Shown: positions 26,433-34,449 of the stretch, piece after piece
How positions within the stretch are numbered: the stretch's first letter is position 1
How the letters are laid out: every line of letters starts with the position of its first letter
NCBI RefSeq assembly: GCF_019973375.1
Contig: NZ_BPTV01000001.1
Location: forward strand, 682,001 to 746,000
Direction of reading: 5' to 3'
Length of the DNA: 64,000 nucleotides
DNA from: Prevotella lacticifex
GTDB lineage: Bacteria > Bacteroidota > Bacteroidia > Bacteroidales > Bacteroidaceae
Notes under the pieces: model-generated
The model's database searches: none
What the model was told of the DNA's origin: nothing
The model's input: the letters and a program-made list of their open reading frames with translations, nothing else
Made by a program: the position numbers and the translations under genes

Positions 26433-26822
26433 ATGCGCAATTTTATACGAAATTATCCACTATCTCTTCTGTTTACGGTATTTATATGGGTTATTTGTCT
26501 CATTCCCATCCCCGAAACACCACTCGATAATGTCCATCTAATCGACAAGTGGACTCACATTGCCCTTTATTTTCTGCTCAGTTCGATCATTGGTCACGAG
26601 TTTTTCATGGCTCAGAAAAGAGTAGGGAAGAAGCCTCTTCCACGCCAACTGTTGTTGTGGGAGTGGCTCCTGCCTGTTGTCATGGGTGGTCTTGTAGAGA
26701 TTGTTCAAGCCACCTGCACCGACGGTGTGCGCAACGGCGACTGGTTTGACTTCCTCGCCGATGCCATTGGCTCCACCGTTGCCCTTCTCATCGGTTGTGT
26801 TCTATTGAAGGTGAGAAAGTGA
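26433..26822 (+). CDS. VanZ-like membrane protein
   Basis: A 129-residue protein with four hydrophobic segments. It carries the VanZ-type pattern: an IPIPETPL loop after helix 1, HLIDKWTHIALYFLLS at residues ~37-52, and NGDWFDFLADAIGST near 105. VanZ gives low-level teicoplanin resistance in enterococci, but most bacterial members have no known task. It stands alone between divergent and convergent neighbours. Confidence 0.75.
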   Translation: MRNFIRNYPLSLLFTVFIWVICLIPIPETPLDNVHLIDKWTHIALYFLLSSIIGHEFFMAQKRVGKKPLPRQLLLWEWLLPVVMGGLVEIVQATCTDGVRNGDWFDFLADAIGSTVALLIGCVLLKVRK

Positions 26823-26857
26823 TGGCTGCGGGCAGCGAGCCATGAAGGTGCTTGGGA

Positions 26858-27000
26858 CTATAGAGGCTTTATAGATGCTATAGTCCCTATAGATGCTATA
26901 GTCTCTATAGATGCTATAGTCTCTATAGATGCTATAGTTTCTATAGATTCTATAGCTCCTATAGTTCCTATAGCTTCTATAGCTTCTATAGTTTCTATGG
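26858..27000. repeat. CTATAG array, 9-bp period, copy 1
   Basis: About sixteen CTATAGnnn units in a row; CTATAG is its own complement. The three variable bases are mostly ATG, TCT, TTT, CTC or CTT. The array fills the gap between the convergent VanZ-like and CYTH genes. Similar arrays lie at 37972, 43165 and 49371. Confidence 0.9.
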
Positions 27001-27043
27001 TTTCGAATGCAGATAAAGAAAGGCCTTCCCGTGGCCGTCCGCC

Positions 27044-27541
27044 TTAGCGGTACTCTTCGGGAAGGCTATTTCGCCATAGCTTGAAGGGATTTTGCCTCAT
27101 GTGAGAATTGTAGAACCTGCGGTCGCCGGTGACCTCCATTCCGATGAAATCTGGCTTTTCGAAGGTCTCCGATTCGTTGCCGAGCTCAACTTCAGCCATT
27201 ACAAGTCCCTCGTTATCGCCGTGAAACTCGTCGACCTCAAAGGTGTGTGATCCTACGGGTACGAGGTAGCGGTGCTTGTCGATGATGCCTGGCTCACAGA
27301 GCTGTAGCAGGTGGTTGGCCTCATCGAGGGTTATCTCCTTCTCAAACTCGTAGCGCGACAGACCATTATTCGTCGATGGCCCTTTGATTGTCAGGTAGGC
27401 TTTGGCATCGCGGATACGCACACGGACGGTGTTGACTGCTGCGAAGTAGCCCTGACGGATGTGACTGCACGACGTGGCCTGGCGTTTCCAGTCCATAGTT
27501 TTGTGGACCAGAAACTTCCGCTCTATCTCCATTCCACTCAT
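27044..27541 (-). CDS. CYTH-domain phosphohydrolase/cyclase-family protein
   Basis: A 165-residue CYTH (CyaB-thiamine triphosphatase) protein. The signature ExExK is present as MEIERKFLV at the N-terminus, with later charged strands VRVRIRD, AYLTIKG, YEFEKEI and DEF lining the tunnel that binds triphosphates and metal. The family hydrolyses tripolyphosphate or thiamine triphosphate, or makes cAMP; short stand-alone bacterial forms are most often tripolyphosphatases. The start at 27541 overlaps the stop codon of the small ORF before it as ATGA, which settles the start and implies coupled translation. Confidence 0.85.
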   Translation of the reverse strand: MSGMEIERKFLVHKTMDWKRQATSCSHIRQGYFAAVNTVRVRIRDAKAYLTIKGPSTNNGLSRYEFEKEITLDEANHLLQLCEPGIIDKHRYLVPVGSHTFEVDEFHGDNEGLVMAEVELGNESETFEKPDFIGMEVTGDRRFYNSHMRQNPFKLWRNSLPEEYR

Positions 27542-27681
27542 GATTGCATTATTGTTGTGCAAATGAGGAATATGATACCTAATGCGACGAGGATTCCGAA
27601 AATCCAGTTTACGATGTTCCTTGCTTGCTTTTCTTGTTTCTCGTCGTGTTCCTTACGACGTAATTTACTCTTGTCACTCAT
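27538..27681 (-). CDS. 47-residue single-pass membrane peptide coupled to the CYTH gene
   Basis: A short frame on the reverse strand from ATG at 27681. It encodes a highly charged head (MSDKSKLRRKEHDEKQEKQ) and then one membrane helix (roughly residues 23-44, IVNWIFGILVALGIIFLI). Its TGA overlaps the ATG of the CYTH gene (ATGA). The head-then-helix design and the tight overlap argue for a real gene. I do not recognise a family. It could tether or regulate the CYTH enzyme at the membrane. Confidence 0.65.
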   Translation of the reverse strand: MSDKSKLRRKEHDEKQEKQARNIVNWIFGILVALGIIFLICTTIMQS

Positions 27682-27734
27682 AGTAGTATAGTTTTATTAT
27701 CCCTTGTTGGATAGCCCCTTTGGGAGCCCCGACC

Positions 27735-27760
27735 GTCCGACATCCGTATGAATGCCGGAC
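27735..27760 (-). terminator. Hairpin downstream of prfB
   Basis: GTCCGACAT and ATGCCGGAC (27735-27743 with 27752-27760) form a 9-bp stem with one G-T type pair. No long T run follows on the reverse strand, so termination is likely but not certain. The gap 27682-27915 holds another hairpin around GCAGTGGC/GCCACCGC at 27850-27873. Confidence 0.4.
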
Positions 27761-27915
27761 AGGGACAGGTTTAATTGATTGATATATATATTTTAATGTG
27801 TCAGCGCTGATGTTTTAGTGCACCGACGTTTCGGCTCTAATGTACTAATGCAGTGGCTTTTGCTTGCCACCGCATCGTTGCTGAGCCGCAGAACTGCTGT
27901 TCAAATCCGTCAGCG

Positions 27916-29028
27916 CTACGACTCATGGAATTCCATCAGATAAGCCTTGATGAATCCGTCGATTTTTCCGTTCATCACCGCATCAACGTCCGTTGTCTGG
28001 TATCCGGTGCGATGATCCTTTACGCGGCGGTCGTCGAAGACATAAGAGCGAATCTGACTGCCCCATTCAATCTTTTTCTTTCCCGCTTCAATTTTTGCCT
28101 GCTCAGCCTGCTTCTTCTTCAGTGCGCGGTCGTAGAGTTGGCTCTTCAGGAGGAGCATAGCCTTGGCGCGGTTTTTAGGTTGGTCACGAGTCTCGGTGTT
28201 CTCAATGAGGATTTCCTCCTTCTCACCGGTATCGGGGTCCTCATACTGGTAGCGCAGACGCACTCCCGACTCCACCTTGTTGACGTTCTGACCTCCTGCG
28301 CCGGATGACCGGAATGTGTCCCAGCTGACTTTTGCCGGGTCGACATACACCTCGATAGTATCGTCGACGAGTGGCGTTACGAACACCGACGCGAAGCTCG
28401 TCATCCGTTTTCCCTGGGCGTTGTATGGGCTTACGCGTACAAGACGGTGCACACCGTTCTCGCTTTTGAGGAATCCGTAGGCATATTCGCCGCCCTCGAT
28501 GGTCATCGTGACACTCTTGATGCCCACTTCCTCGCCCGGCTGCATATCGGTTACCGTTACCTTATATCCTTGAGTCTCAGCCCACCGTGTGTACATACGC
28601 ATGAGCATCTGGGCCCAATCTTGGGCTTCGGTACCGCCGGCACCGGAGTTTATCTTCATCACCGCGTCCATGGAGTCCTCCTCCTTGCGCAGCATATTCT
28701 TCAGTTCGAGGTCCTCGATGGCTTTGATAGCCTTGTCGTAGTCGGTGTCAACCTCCTCTTCGCTGACGAGATCCTCTTTATAATAGTCGAAAGCAAGTTG
28801 CAGTTCGTCGGCAAGGGTACGTACATTCTCGTAGCCTTTTATCCATTTCTCTATGCCCTTGACCTTCTTCATCTGTACCTGGGCGGCCTTGGGGTCGTCC
28901 CAGAAGTGCGGGTCCTGGGTGCGGAGCTGCTCCTCTTCGAGTTCCACTTTCCTTTTGTCGATATCAAGATAACGCTTGAGCGCGTCGGCGCGCTCCAAGA
29001 CGTCTTTCAGTTGGTCTGATGTAATCAT
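27916..29028 (-). CDS. prfB: Peptide chain release factor 2
   Basis: RF2 reads UGA and UAA stop codons and triggers peptide release. The 370-residue protein has the catalytic GGQ at residues 245-247 (SSGAGGQNVNKV). The stop-reading tripeptide region reads Ser200-Pro-Tyr, not the textbook SPF of E. coli. The usual programmed frameshift site is absent: where many bacteria have CTT TGA C after about 25 codons, this gene reads CTT GAT ATC and is continuous. The start MITSDQLKDVLERADALKRYLD aligns well with the family. Confidence 0.95.
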   Translation of the reverse strand: MITSDQLKDVLERADALKRYLDIDKRKVELEEEQLRTQDPHFWDDPKAAQVQMKKVKGIEKWIKGYENVRTLADELQLAFDYYKEDLVSEEEVDTDYDKAIKAIEDLELKNMLRKEEDSMDAVMKINSGAGGTEAQDWAQMLMRMYTRWAETQGYKVTVTDMQPGEEVGIKSVTMTIEGGEYAYGFLKSENGVHRLVRVSPYNAQGKRMTSFASVFVTPLVDDTIEVYVDPAKVSWDTFRSSGAGGQNVNKVESGVRLRYQYEDPDTGEKEEILIENTETRDQPKNRAKAMLLLKSQLYDRALKKKQAEQAKIEAGKKKIEWGSQIRSYVFDDRRVKDHRTGYQTTDVDAVMNGKIDGFIKAYLMEFHES

Positions 29029-29064
29029 AATTCAATAAAGGCGAAACGATTCTTTCAGTCGTTT

Positions 29065-30873
29065 TTATTCTTCGTACATTTTGTCAATAACATCCTTGAA
29101 ATTCTTGTTTATGACGTTCCGTTTCAGTTTCAAGGTGTTTGTCAGCTCACCGTTTTCCATCGAGAAGTGGTGGGCGATTAGTGTGAATCGCTTTATCTGC
29201 TCGTAGCTGGCGAGTTGCTGCTGGAGGGTGTTGACACGCTCCATTATCATGTCGTGAATCTTCTTGTTGGAGCAGAGGTCCTCACGTGTTGTGAACGGAA
29301 TACCATTCTCGCGTGCATATTCCTCAAGTGCTCGGAACTCCGGTACGATGAGCGCGCTGACGAATTTCCGCTTGTCGGCGATTACGGCTATCTGGTCTAT
29401 GTATCTGTCGACGAGCAACCGCGCCTCCAACGACTGCGGAGCGATATATTTTCCGTTCGATGTCTTGAAGAGATCCTTGATGCGTTCCTGCAAGTAAAGC
29501 TCCCCATCCTTGATGTATCCGGCATCACCGGTGTGGAAATATCCATCTTCGGTGAACACCTGCTTGTTCAGTGCGTCGCGGTGATAATAGCCTTTCGTGA
29601 TTGTCGGGCCCTTGAGAAGAATCTCGTGGTCGTCCGAAATCTTTATCTCAACGCCACTCAGCGGACGTCCCACGGAGCCGATGGTGTATGGCATTCCCTT
29701 GACATCGCAGCTGACGGTGGCCAGACTCTCCGTCAGTCCGTAGCCCACAATCATGCCAATGCCAATGCTGTGGATGAACTCCTCGACCTCCGGCGACACC
29801 GTGGCTCCCGCTGTCGGGAATATATTCGGCTTTTCCAGACCGAGCTGTTTGCGCACGAGGCTGAGCACACTCTTGTTGAGGGCGGCATATTCGAGGCGCA
29901 GGGGCAGTGGCGGACGCTTGCCCCGGCTCAGATATTCAATATTGTACTTCCGCCCCACGGATAGTGCATGGTTGAAGAGAGCTTTCTCGATGGCATTCGA
30001 CTTGTCCATCTTCTCCTTCACGGCAATATACACTTTCTCCCAGAACCGTGGCACCGCCGACATCGATGTCGGATGAGTCTCGCGCATGCTCTGCTGAATC
30101 TCCTTAGGGTAGGTATTTATGATGAGCTGTGCTCCCTCCGACAATGCGAGATAAGCCCATCCGCGTTCGAAGATATGCGTGAACGGCAGGAAGTCGATAA
30201 CTCTGTCGCTCTCGCCCACGGGCACACACTTGTCGTTGGCTTTCAGTGCGGCATCATACTGCGAATACGACAGCATCACACCCTTGCTCTCACCCGTTGT
30301 GCCACTGGTGTAGAGGATATTGCAGAGATCGTCCATCGAGGCCTCGCTCCACAGCTTCTCCACCTCCGGCTGACGAGGCAGATCCTCGCCGAGCTTTATG
30401 AAGTCGCTGAAGTACAGAGCGTTAGGATCGTGGGTGCTGATGCGCACACTCGGGTCGAAGACAACGATGCGCTCGAGTGTCGGACAAAGCGCGAAGATGC
30501 GGTGAGCCTTGTCGTACTGCTCCTGCTCGCCGACGAAGATTATCCTCACACCGCCGTCCTGGACCATAAACTGTATCTGCTGTTCGGAGCTGGTGGCATA
30601 GAACGGGATACTCACCACTCGTACGCCGTAAGCCCCGAAGTCGGTGTAGAGATATTGAACGCAGTTCTGCGAGAATACCGCTATACGGTCCTGGGGCTTC
30701 AACCCGAGGTTCAGCAAGGCGTTCGACACCTGTTTCACCCTTAGTGAGAACTGATTCCACGACACGCTCTTCCACTGCAACGAACCGAAGCTGCGGAAGG
30801 TGAGGGCCGGACGGGCACCGTATTTCTTGGCCTGTTCATGGATGAGAACAGAAAGATGACACTGAGTCTGCAT
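29065..30873 (-). CDS. Long-chain acyl-CoA synthetase (AMP-binding)
   Basis: A 602-residue ANL-superfamily enzyme that activates fatty acids through an acyl-AMP to the CoA ester. The AMP motif LYTSGTTGESKGVML is central (near residue 185), GYGLTES and YFHTGDAGYIKDG follow, and the C-terminal lysine region GKYIAPQSLE completes the active site. The frame is open to 31218, but the ATG at 30873 is 20 bases downstream of a perfect promoter and starts the conserved domain, so the longer version is not real. It is 36 bases ahead of prfB. Confidence 0.93.
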   Translation of the reverse strand: MQTQCHLSVLIHEQAKKYGARPALTFRSFGSLQWKSVSWNQFSLRVKQVSNALLNLGLKPQDRIAVFSQNCVQYLYTDFGAYGVRVVSIPFYATSSEQQIQFMVQDGGVRIIFVGEQEQYDKAHRIFALCPTLERIVVFDPSVRISTHDPNALYFSDFIKLGEDLPRQPEVEKLWSEASMDDLCNILYTSGTTGESKGVMLSYSQYDAALKANDKCVPVGESDRVIDFLPFTHIFERGWAYLALSEGAQLIINTYPKEIQQSMRETHPTSMSAVPRFWEKVYIAVKEKMDKSNAIEKALFNHALSVGRKYNIEYLSRGKRPPLPLRLEYAALNKSVLSLVRKQLGLEKPNIFPTAGATVSPEVEEFIHSIGIGMIVGYGLTESLATVSCDVKGMPYTIGSVGRPLSGVEIKISDDHEILLKGPTITKGYYHRDALNKQVFTEDGYFHTGDAGYIKDGELYLQERIKDLFKTSNGKYIAPQSLEARLLVDRYIDQIAVIADKRKFVSALIVPEFRALEEYARENGIPFTTREDLCSNKKIHDMIMERVNTLQQQLASYEQIKRFTLIAHHFSMENGELTNTLKLKRNVINKNFKDVIDKMYEE

Positions 30874-30892
30874 ATTGCGATAGTATTTTTTG

Positions 30893-30922
30893 CAAAAGTA
30901 ATGAAAATGACTGACAACACAA
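30893..30922 (-). promoter_or_regulatory. Promoter of the acyl-CoA synthetase gene
   Basis: Reverse strand: TTG (30922-30920), 19 bases, TACTTTTG (30900-30893). A full match that fixes the start of the gene at 30873. Confidence 0.8.
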
Positions 30923-30939
30923 AATAAAGAACTGATTAT

Positions 30940-30970
30940 TTGTTTCACAACCGGCAAATAACTACCTTTG
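30940..30970 (+). promoter_or_regulatory. Promoter of the M20 deacylase gene
   Basis: TTG at 30940-30942, 20 bases, TACCTTTG at 30963-30970. It points away from the acyl-CoA synthetase promoter; the -33 boxes of the two are only about 17 bases apart. Confidence 0.8.
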
Positions 30971-31005
30971 TCGTGGAAAGCGAAATAATTAAGTAAAGTG
31001 ACCCT

Positions 31006-32067
31006 ATGGAAACATCTGAATATGCTGATGAGGCTGTTGCCATGCTTCGCGAACTCATTGCCACCCCGTCGGTGAGTCGTGACGAGTGTGCTGCCGCCGA
31101 CATCATGGAGCACCGTATTAAAGGCTATGGCTTCGACTGCCATCGTCGTGGCAATAATGTGTGGGCGGTGGCTCCCGACTACGACCCTGCCCGTCCGACG
31201 ATACTCCTCAACGCCCATATCGACACCGTGAAGCCGGTAAGCTCCTGGACACGTGACCCTTTCTCGCCCGATATCGTCGACGGGCGACTCTACGGGTTAG
31301 GTTCCAACGACTGCGGCGGAGGCCTCTGCTCGCTGCTCCAGACCTTCCGCTGGGCTTCCACGGTCTGTCGCAGCTATAACCTCGTCTATCTCGCGTCGGC
31401 CGAAGAGGAGGTCTCGGGAAAGAACGGCATCAGTCTCGTGCTCCCCGACCTTCCCCATATCGATGTGGCGATTGTCGGCGAGCCCACGGGAATGCAGCCT
31501 GCCATAGCCGAAAAAGGACTGATGGTCCTCGACATGACAGCCCGCGGCAAGTCGGGGCATGCGGCCCGCAACGAGGGTGTTAATGCCATTTACGAGGCTC
31601 TGCCCGACATCGAATGGGTGCGCGACTACAAGTTCCAGCGTGTCAGCCAGTACCTTGGTCCCGTGAAGATGACCGTGACCGTGATAAACGCCGGCACTCA
31701 GCATAATGTCATCCCCGACGAATGCCGTATGCTCGTCGACGTCCGCACGAATGAACTTTACACCAATCATGAAGTTTTCGACATCATCCGGCACAACGTC
31801 AAGAGCGACGTCGAGGCCCACAGCTTCCGCCTACAGTCGTCGCATATCGATTCCGGCCATCCGTTAGTAAGGCGTTGTGTGGCTATGGGCATGACTCCCT
31901 ACGGCTCGCCGACACTCTCCGACCAGGCCCTGATGCCGTTTCCGTCGTTCAAGCTCGGTCCCGGCGAGTCGTCACGGTCACATTCTGCCGACGAGTTTAT
32001 CCTCATTTCCGAAATTGAGGATGCCATAGGCAAATACATTGCCCTGCTCGACGGAGCCGAAATCTGA
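31006..32067 (+). CDS. M20 family acetyl/succinyl-ornithine deacylase (ArgE-like)
   Basis: A 353-residue zinc-dependent deacylase. Metal-site features are NAHIDTVKP (His71, Asp73), GSNDCGGG near 102 and the catalytic/metal pair SAEEEVSGKNG near 132. GKSGHAARNEG marks the dimerisation domain. In Bacteroidetes the closest named members are N-acetyl- or N-succinyl-ornithine deacylases of arginine synthesis, since this phylum uses succinylated intermediates. DapE and other M20 peptidases are alternatives. No other arg gene lies in the window. Confidence 0.78.
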   Translation: METSEYADEAVAMLRELIATPSVSRDECAAADIMEHRIKGYGFDCHRRGNNVWAVAPDYDPARPTILLNAHIDTVKPVSSWTRDPFSPDIVDGRLYGLGSNDCGGGLCSLLQTFRWASTVCRSYNLVYLASAEEEVSGKNGISLVLPDLPHIDVAIVGEPTGMQPAIAEKGLMVLDMTARGKSGHAARNEGVNAIYEALPDIEWVRDYKFQRVSQYLGPVKMTVTVINAGTQHNVIPDECRMLVDVRTNELYTNHEVFDIIRHNVKSDVEAHSFRLQSSHIDSGHPLVRRCVAMGMTPYGSPTLSDQALMPFPSFKLGPGESSRSHSADEFILISEIEDAIGKYIALLDGAEI

Positions 32068-32234
32068 GAGCTACGGGTATTCCCCGCGCCTCAATGACAA
32101 GAGAAATCCGCGCCCGGCGGTATGTAGTTCGGTATCTTTATATAACGGATTTATGCTGACAACCAAAACGACAGAACACGATATTGCGTTCAGTCGTGGT
32201 ATGTGTTAGTATGAGTTTTTTTGTTATTTCGGTG

Positions 32235-32316
32235 CAAAGTTACAAAATATTTTCCCCGAATCCAAATTCCAGGGGTATAGAAAGAGGGGTAGAAAGGAGG
32301 GTAGGGCAGCATCTCT
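32235..32316 (-). repeat. Promoter-carrying repeat, copy 1
   Basis: Read leftward: repeated CTACCCCTCTTT-type units, then GAATTTGGATTCGGGG, then AAAATATTTTG and TAACTTTG. It includes a complete promoter (TTG at 32265-32263, 20 bases, TAACTTTG at 32242-32235). The same block, about 85 percent alike by eye, occurs on the plus strand at 55157-55240. Here it fires leftward toward the 3' end of the M20 gene, with no gene of its own. The rest of 32068-32387 holds nothing I can name. Confidence 0.75.
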
Positions 32317-32387
32317 GTTGATGCTGCGACTTGCCTAAGTCTTCCGGCGGACTATTGATGACGTGGCCTTTATGCCCCTTTGGCAGC

Positions 32388-32933
32388 TCAGTGGATGCGT
32401 TTCGCCGGTGCTCCGGCTACCGTCCAACCGTCTGGAATATCGTGCATTACGACAGAATGAGCTCCGACGGTGACGTTGTTTCCTATGTGGATGCCGCCGA
32501 AGACGGTTGCTCCGGTCATGATTTTCACATTATCGCCGATAGTGGGGCGCCCTCCTTTGCCATTGCCGACGGTTACGAGTTGCAGACAATAGAAGTCGCG
32601 GCCTATCGCCTCGGCATTGAGATAGGTGGCATAGCTGTGCTCAAGGTGGGCCCCCGCTCCTATCCTCGGGCACCATATATTTAATGTCCGCTCCGGTGGG
32701 CAAAGCCATTTTATGAATACTGAGCGATAGTCGCCAAGCCGGTAATAGAAGAGGTTGCGGAACGTGCGCTCCCTTGTCATCGCCTTGATGAGGTTGCGGA
32801 CGGTGGCCTTATGGTCCTGAACCTTCATCAGGTCGGCGTCGATGGTACGCCGCCGGAGCAGGTAGAAGGCTATATGCGGCAGCAATCTCACCGTCGATGC
32901 CGACAGAATTATTCTTTGGGCTATAGGATTCAT
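32388..32933 (-). CDS. Left-handed beta-helix acetyltransferase
   Basis: A 181-residue protein with an N-terminal helical part and a C-terminal hexapeptide-repeat region (IGDNVKIMTGATVFGGIHIGNNVTVGAHSVV). It is of the serine O-acetyltransferase/colanic-acid acetyltransferase type. Such enzymes add acetyl groups from acetyl-CoA, here probably to a sugar. The ATG at 32933 overlaps the TGA of the flippase gene (ATGA), which picks this start over the longer frame and ties the two genes together. Confidence 0.82.
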   Translation of the reverse strand: MNPIAQRIILSASTVRLLPHIAFYLLRRRTIDADLMKVQDHKATVRNLIKAMTRERTFRNLFYYRLGDYRSVFIKWLCPPERTLNIWCPRIGAGAHLEHSYATYLNAEAIGRDFYCLQLVTVGNGKGGRPTIGDNVKIMTGATVFGGIHIGNNVTVGAHSVVMHDIPDGWTVAGAPAKRIH

Positions 32934-34378
32934 TTCTTGATTTTCTTTCTTACGAACTTCAAACACTCGTCCATCATCTCCACATGGGCTGCTTTCATGA
33001 CAACGGCGTAGAGCGCTGTAGCCAACAGAATCCTCACGAGCAGGATGACGACATTATGGTTCACGAGCGGCAGGGTGACGGCGTAAACCACTGCCATCAC
33101 CACTATCGCCACGATCATCGACGGTGCTATGTCGCGGCATACTTCGCCCATCGTCACCCCAATCATCTTGTAGGCATAGTGCTGCCATACTATCAGCCAC
33201 AGAACGTTGAACACCGTGTACGACGTGACCATCACGTCGATGCCCCAGATGTGCGTGGTCAGAACGATGATAATCTGGATAACGACCTGAGCTATAGAGC
33301 ACCACATGAAGATATCTGACCGTCCGGCGCTCAGGCTCATATTGTGATACAGACCCATAATGGGCGCGAAAGCTCCTCCTATGCACAGAATCTGAAGCCA
33401 CAGCACACTGTCGGCCCACCGGTCGGAGATGAGTGTGACGATGAACTCGTGGCCCACCATCGCCAGTCCGAACATTGCGGGAAACGAGAGAAACGCCGTG
33501 AACCTCAGCATCTTGCGGAACACGCGCTTCTCCCTGTCGCCGTCGTCGCGGATAGAGGCCAACACGGGTTGCGCCACCTGCGCTATCGTCCCTGAGATGA
33601 ATCCGCTGGCGTTGTTGTTCCATTTGTTCGCCTGGGTGAAATTACCCACCACCTGCGGCTTGAAGAGGTGCCCGAAGATGAAACTCAAGATGTTCTGGCT
33701 GACGGTATTGACAATCGTGGTGATGAGAATCTTATAGCTGAAGCTGAACATCCCGCGGATGGGCCGGAGATTTATTCTCCAGCTTGGGCGCCACTGGCTG
33801 TAGTGGTAACGGCCTATGTTCGTGATGGTTATGAACAATACCTGCTGCCAGGCCAGACTCCAGTAGCGGAAACCGAGGAAAGCCAGTACTACGCCCACCA
33901 GCCCGGATCCTATCATCGACACCATGGCTATGATGGCCTTCTCCTTATTCTTCATGTTGCGTATGAGATAAGCGCTCTGCGCAATGCCGAAGGAGGAGAT
34001 AAAGAAGGCGAGGAACACAAATCTTGACAGCTCCACGAGACAGTCCTGATGGAAATACCAGGCTATGAGCGGGGCGCAGAAGAAGAGAATGACATAGATG
34101 AGCGAGCTGACAATGATGTTGAACCAGAACACCGCATTATAGTCATCGTCCTTTATGTCCTTGATATTCACTAAGGCATTGCTGAAGCCGCTGTCCTGAA
34201 GGGCACACGCAATGGCCGTGAATATGCTTATCATACCCACGATTCCGTAGTCGCCAGGGGTCAGCAGGCGGGCCAGGAATATGCCGAAAATGATATTCAA
34301 CAACTGTGTGGAACCACTGTTGATGGCTCCCCAGAACAATCCTTTCGCAGTCTTTTCTTTTAAACTTTCCTTCTGCAT
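32930..34378 (-). CDS. Polysaccharide flippase, MOP superfamily (Wzx-like)
   Basis: A 482-residue protein with about fourteen membrane helices, starting KTAKGLFWGAINSGSTQLLNIIFGIFLARLLTP. This is the usual opening of PST/Wzx exporters that flip lipid-linked oligosaccharides to the periplasmic face. It is cotranscribed with the overlapping acetyltransferase. Its promoter lies back to back with that of the LicD cluster, so the two halves of the polysaccharide region read outward from 34.4 kb. Confidence 0.9.
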   Translation of the reverse strand: MQKESLKEKTAKGLFWGAINSGSTQLLNIIFGIFLARLLTPGDYGIVGMISIFTAIACALQDSGFSNALVNIKDIKDDDYNAVFWFNIIVSSLIYVILFFCAPLIAWYFHQDCLVELSRFVFLAFFISSFGIAQSAYLIRNMKNKEKAIIAMVSMIGSGLVGVVLAFLGFRYWSLAWQQVLFITITNIGRYHYSQWRPSWRINLRPIRGMFSFSYKILITTIVNTVSQNILSFIFGHLFKPQVVGNFTQANKWNNNASGFISGTIAQVAQPVLASIRDDGDREKRVFRKMLRFTAFLSFPAMFGLAMVGHEFIVTLISDRWADSVLWLQILCIGGAFAPIMGLYHNMSLSAGRSDIFMWCSIAQVVIQIIIVLTTHIWGIDVMVTSYTVFNVLWLIVWQHYAYKMIGVTMGEVCRDIAPSMIVAIVVMAVVYAVTLPLVNHNVVILLVRILLATALYAVVMKAAHVEMMDECLKFVRKKIKK

Positions 34379-34395
34379 ATCAGGTTAAATGCATG

Positions 34396-34426
34396 CAAAA
34401 ATACTGCATTTTGTTTGAATACACAA
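34396..34426 (-). promoter_or_regulatory. Promoter of the flippase-acetyltransferase operon
   Basis: Reverse strand: TTG (34426-34424), 20 bases, TATTTTTG (34403-34396), 17 bases ahead of the start codon. It overlaps the divergent promoter at 34415-34444. Confidence 0.75.
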
Positions 34427-34444
34427 AAATTATCACTACTTTTG
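34415..34444 (+). promoter_or_regulatory. Promoter of the LicD cluster
   Basis: TTG at 34415-34417, 19 bases, TACTTTTG at 34437-34444. The LicD start codon begins only five bases after the -7 box, so the message should be leaderless or nearly so. Confidence 0.75.
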
Positions 34445-34449
34445 CACAC

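Noticed and set aside
26858..27000. CTATAG arrays as a CRISPR array
   Set aside because: Units are 9 bases with 3-base gaps, far too short, and no cas genes are present.
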